NCBI GenBank assembly: GCA_011390955.1
Contig: JAABRM010000004.1
Span: forward strand, 62,001-126,000
DNA length: 64,000 nucleotides
DNA from: Oscillatoriales cyanobacterium
GTDB taxonomy: Bacteria > Cyanobacteriota > Cyanobacteriia > Cyanobacteriales > Laspinemataceae
Direction of reading: 5' to 3'
Notes under the pieces: generated by a model
Told to the model about the DNA's origin: nothing
The model's database searches: none
What the model saw: only the letters and a program-made list of their open reading frames with translations
Made by a program: the position numbers and the translations under genes
Shown here: piece after piece, positions 62,180-64,000 of the stretch
Position numbering within the stretch: position 1 is the first letter of the stretch
How the letters are laid out: each line of letters opens with the position of its first letter

Positions 62180-63589
62180 TTAATGTTGAAGATTTTTGAC
62201 ATATTGCTGAAAAGCAGGAATAACTTGAAACACAGTTTCCTGGTTGTGAATCTTTTGTGCAATTAAACCGCGTCTGACTAAAGATTGAATGGCGGAAAAT
62301 ACATCGGTTGGCGAACCTTGATAGGTTTTTAATAATTGAGGCAAATTAGCCGGGGCTGCTTGAGCGATCGATGCATTTAACACCTGTTTTTCTGTGGGGG
62401 AAAGTCTCTGATACTGTTGCTGTAAAATTAGGGTTAATTCATCTCCTAAGATGGAGAACTCTGATTGATAACTGAGATAGGCAGCGACTCTCCCAGCAAA
62501 TAAATTATTGATAGTCCGAGCGGTCAATTTTAAGTATAGGGGATTGGCTTGAAATAAGTTGATTAATTCTCCCCATTTATCTTGGTCTAATAAATCATTT
62601 TGTTGGAGAATTTCTCTGGCAGCGGCTTCACTGACCCCGGTGAGATATAAAACCTGTACTCCCTGATAATCCGGTGGAAAAGTGAGAATTTCTAAAGCCG
62701 GTTCCGAACTGGTGAAAATTAGACAACTATTATGATCCATTTCTCCCAGAAGTTTAAAAAAAGTGCCGTAATTTTCGTAACCTGTTTTATAAGTGCCGGA
62801 AAGTTGCTCACCCTGAAAAAGTTGTTGCCCGTCGTCGCAAATGATTAGACACCGAGAATTGCGTAAATATTCCAGCAATATTGCCAGTTGAGCCTCTATG
62901 CGATCGGGCAAGTCTGTAACTGGGCGATCGCAAATAAATTCAGTTAATTTTTTCAGGGTGGTTTCTAGGGGTGGAGAAGTGCGGAAGCTATGCCAGAAAA
63001 TGCAATCAAATTGAGTCTGAATTTGGGTAATTAAATGACGGGCGATCGCGCTTTTGCCAGTACCACTAATTCCCAAAATAGCTACGAGGCGACATTGTTT
63101 TTGGATAATCCAGTTTTCCAGGGTAGTGAGTTCACAAGTGCGACGATAAAATTTGGCGATCGCTGGTGCATCTCTTAAATTTAATCTGGGTTTGTCTTGG
63201 GGATTTTCTTCAGTTGCGGGTGGTGGAGGGGGTGAGTTTTGTTTAGCTTTTGAATGATGTAGGGGTTCGGTACAAACATTTAGGTGACTTTGTACAAAGT
63301 TAAAATCCCCGAAAGTTGAATGATAAACTTGATATCTTTCAATGGCGGATCTAAAACTAGACTTGGTGACATTTTCCTCTAATATCTCTGAAATCATTTG
63401 CCATAACTTTGAAGCCACATTACCCACATGGCGATCGCCACATTTAAATTCCTTAGCAATCTGGGAATATTTTTTCCCTTGCCAACTACCCCGCAATATT
63501 TTTTGTTGCAGATTATCTAAATGCTTGCCGGTTTTGGCTAAAACTAGCTCGTCAGCGACCCTTAAGGCTTCGTTAATATCCATATCCAA
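62180..63589 (-). CDS. STAND NTPase with vWA-MoxR-associated HTH-like N-terminus
   Basis: A 469-residue protein. Residues about 1-80 are an HTH-like domain of the type often found in front of cyanobacterial NB-ARC proteins (LAKTGKHLDNLQQKILRGSW and KYSQIAKEFKCGDRHVGNVA). A Pro-rich linker (SPPPPPATEENP) follows. The NB-ARC-like ATPase is about 140-390: Walker A GISGTGKS (173-180), Walker B CLIICDDGQ (about 246-254), a sensor LIFTSSEPALEI and the winged-helix end (about 395-469). There are no WD40, TPR or other C-terminal repeats, so the chain ends after the wing. STAND ATPases act as switches; the effector would have to be elsewhere. Start MDMDINEALR. Confidence 0.85.
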   Translation of the reverse strand: MDMDINEALRVADELVLAKTGKHLDNLQQKILRGSWQGKKYSQIAKEFKCGDRHVGNVASKLWQMISEILEENVTKSSFRSAIERYQVYHSTFGDFNFVQSHLNVCTEPLHHSKAKQNSPPPPPATEENPQDKPRLNLRDAPAIAKFYRRTCELTTLENWIIQKQCRLVAILGISGTGKSAIARHLITQIQTQFDCIFWHSFRTSPPLETTLKKLTEFICDRPVTDLPDRIEAQLAILLEYLRNSRCLIICDDGQQLFQGEQLSGTYKTGYENYGTFFKLLGEMDHNSCLIFTSSEPALEILTFPPDYQGVQVLYLTGVSEAAAREILQQNDLLDQDKWGELINLFQANPLYLKLTARTINNLFAGRVAAYLSYQSEFSILGDELTLILQQQYQRLSPTEKQVLNASIAQAAPANLPQLLKTYQGSPTDVFSAIQSLVRRGLIAQKIHNQETVFQVIPAFQQYVKNLQH

Positions 63590-63806
63590 GTAAATACAGA
63601 GACTGCGGGTATTATACCAAATTTTTGTGATATTTTGTGAGATTTTATTAAAAAATGTGATATTTTCTGAGATTATCTGACAAGTTTTTAGTTTTTTTGT
63701 CTAAAAAAATAGAGTAAATTAATGATCAAAAATGATATTTAAAACTTGATGAAATTTATTATTTTTGGTTAGTATATAAGAAATGAGCCATAGAAAATAG
63801 CTATAA
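63590..63806. other. AT-rich divergent promoter spacer
   Basis: About 215 bp of very AT-rich sequence between the divergent STAND gene and the partial gene at the right edge. TGTGATATTTTGTGAGA and GTGATATTTTCTGAGA form a direct repeat at 63627-63674. Both promoters should be here. Confidence 0.45.
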
Positions 63807-64000
63807 ATGAATTTAACATCTTTCATTCTTAACACGGCCAGTTCGGCGCTGTCTAACATCATAGCTAATATGGTCAACAATCAGACCAAAGCAGTAAACC
63901 AGGCAGAATTAGAGAGACAAGTCAGTCAGTTAGTGGCTGAAGAGATTAAAAAGCATAACCTAAGAACTCAAGATGAAGAATTAAAAAAAACAACTGCCGA
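63807..64000 (+). CDS. start of a gene that runs off the window
   Basis: ATG 63807 opens a frame with no stop to the right edge (64 codons visible). It begins MNLTSFILNTASSALSNIIA and continues with the polar, helical QAELERQVSQLVAEEIKKHN and a charged tail. It has no recognisable family. The helix-rich, amphipathic form and the divergent position next to a STAND ATPase make an effector or adaptor possible, but this is only inference. Start has no strong ribosome site. Confidence 0.5.
   Translation, partial: MNLTSFILNTASSALSNIIANMVNNQTKAVNQAELERQVSQLVAEEIKKHNLRTQDEELKKTTA

Noticed and set aside
1-64000. tRNA, rRNA, tmRNA or RNase P RNA genes
   Set aside because: I looked for T-loop motifs and conserved rRNA, tmRNA and rnpB cores in the spacers and found none that fit; a tool search would be needed to be sure.

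Overview
The window is chromosomal DNA of a cyanobacterium. The evidence is the very frequent octamer GCGATCGC (HIP1), the C-terminal half of a split-intein DnaE, a Ycf34 protein, a DUF1350 protein, several small proteins of cyanobacterial type, and many heptamer-based short tandem repeats between genes. The large number of signalling proteins, small toxin-antitoxin modules and dispersed repeats suggests a filamentous, Oscillatoriales-like species; that last step is inference. No rRNA, tRNA, CRISPR array, transposase or prophage was found.

Layout. 0-4.3 kb is an accessory stretch: an AAA ATPase/TOPRIM-like (DUF4276) gene pair that looks like a nuclease or defence module, then a two-gene HEPN-like unit between copies of one repeat. 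4.3-7.7 kb has dnaE-C with its intein half, a small holin-like membrane protein, a peroxiredoxin and an FMN reductase. 7.9-18.2 kb is a cyclic-di-GMP block: a response regulator-CheC-diguanylate cyclase operon, a 1620-residue CBS/GAF/PAS/GGDEF sensor and a third GGDEF protein, with endonuclease V between. 18.2-22.8 kb holds an 81-bp tandem repeat, an AlkB-like dioxygenase and three toxin-antitoxin pairs (DUF4258/YgiT, DUF433/PIN-like, BrnT/BrnA) separated by clusters of a GAAACCCGGTTTC palindrome. 22.8-35.4 kb includes lepA, an orphan antitoxin, a sensor kinase that has lost its phospho-acceptor histidine, a TPR-CHAT protease-like protein, a secreted peroxiredoxin, asnS and an anti-sigma-type ATPase. 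35.4-36.7 kb is a long gene-free stretch with several hairpins. 36.7-44 kb carries a hydrolase, a ferredoxin-like protein, CBS and HEAT proteins, msrB, pirin, a TIR-like protein and a frameshifted DUF4258 gene beside an intact YgiT gene. 44-52 kb has a 1381-residue membrane protein, a zinc-ribbon protein, a NUDIX hydrolase, a lipoprotein, a Uma2 nuclease and hicBA. 51.6-61.3 kb is mostly housekeeping: ispG, a carboxy-terminal processing protease, mtnA, a nitroreductase, an HTH/GrpE-like fusion, DUF1350, tadA, a CCA-type nucleotidyltransferase and ycf34. The end carries a Uma2 gene with an in-frame stop, a short STAND ATPase and a gene that runs off the window.

How the parts fit. Three active-looking diguanylate cyclases, all keeping the GGEEF active site and the RxxD inhibitory site, feed one second messenger from many sensory inputs. 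The repair and redox genes (endonuclease V, AlkB-like, MsrB, two peroxiredoxins, FMN reductase, nitroreductase) are scattered and not in one operon. Small toxin-antitoxin and Uma2 modules, some broken, recur in the accessory gaps, which are also where the repeats concentrate. Several gene ends share hairpins built from repeat sequence, which probably act as terminators.
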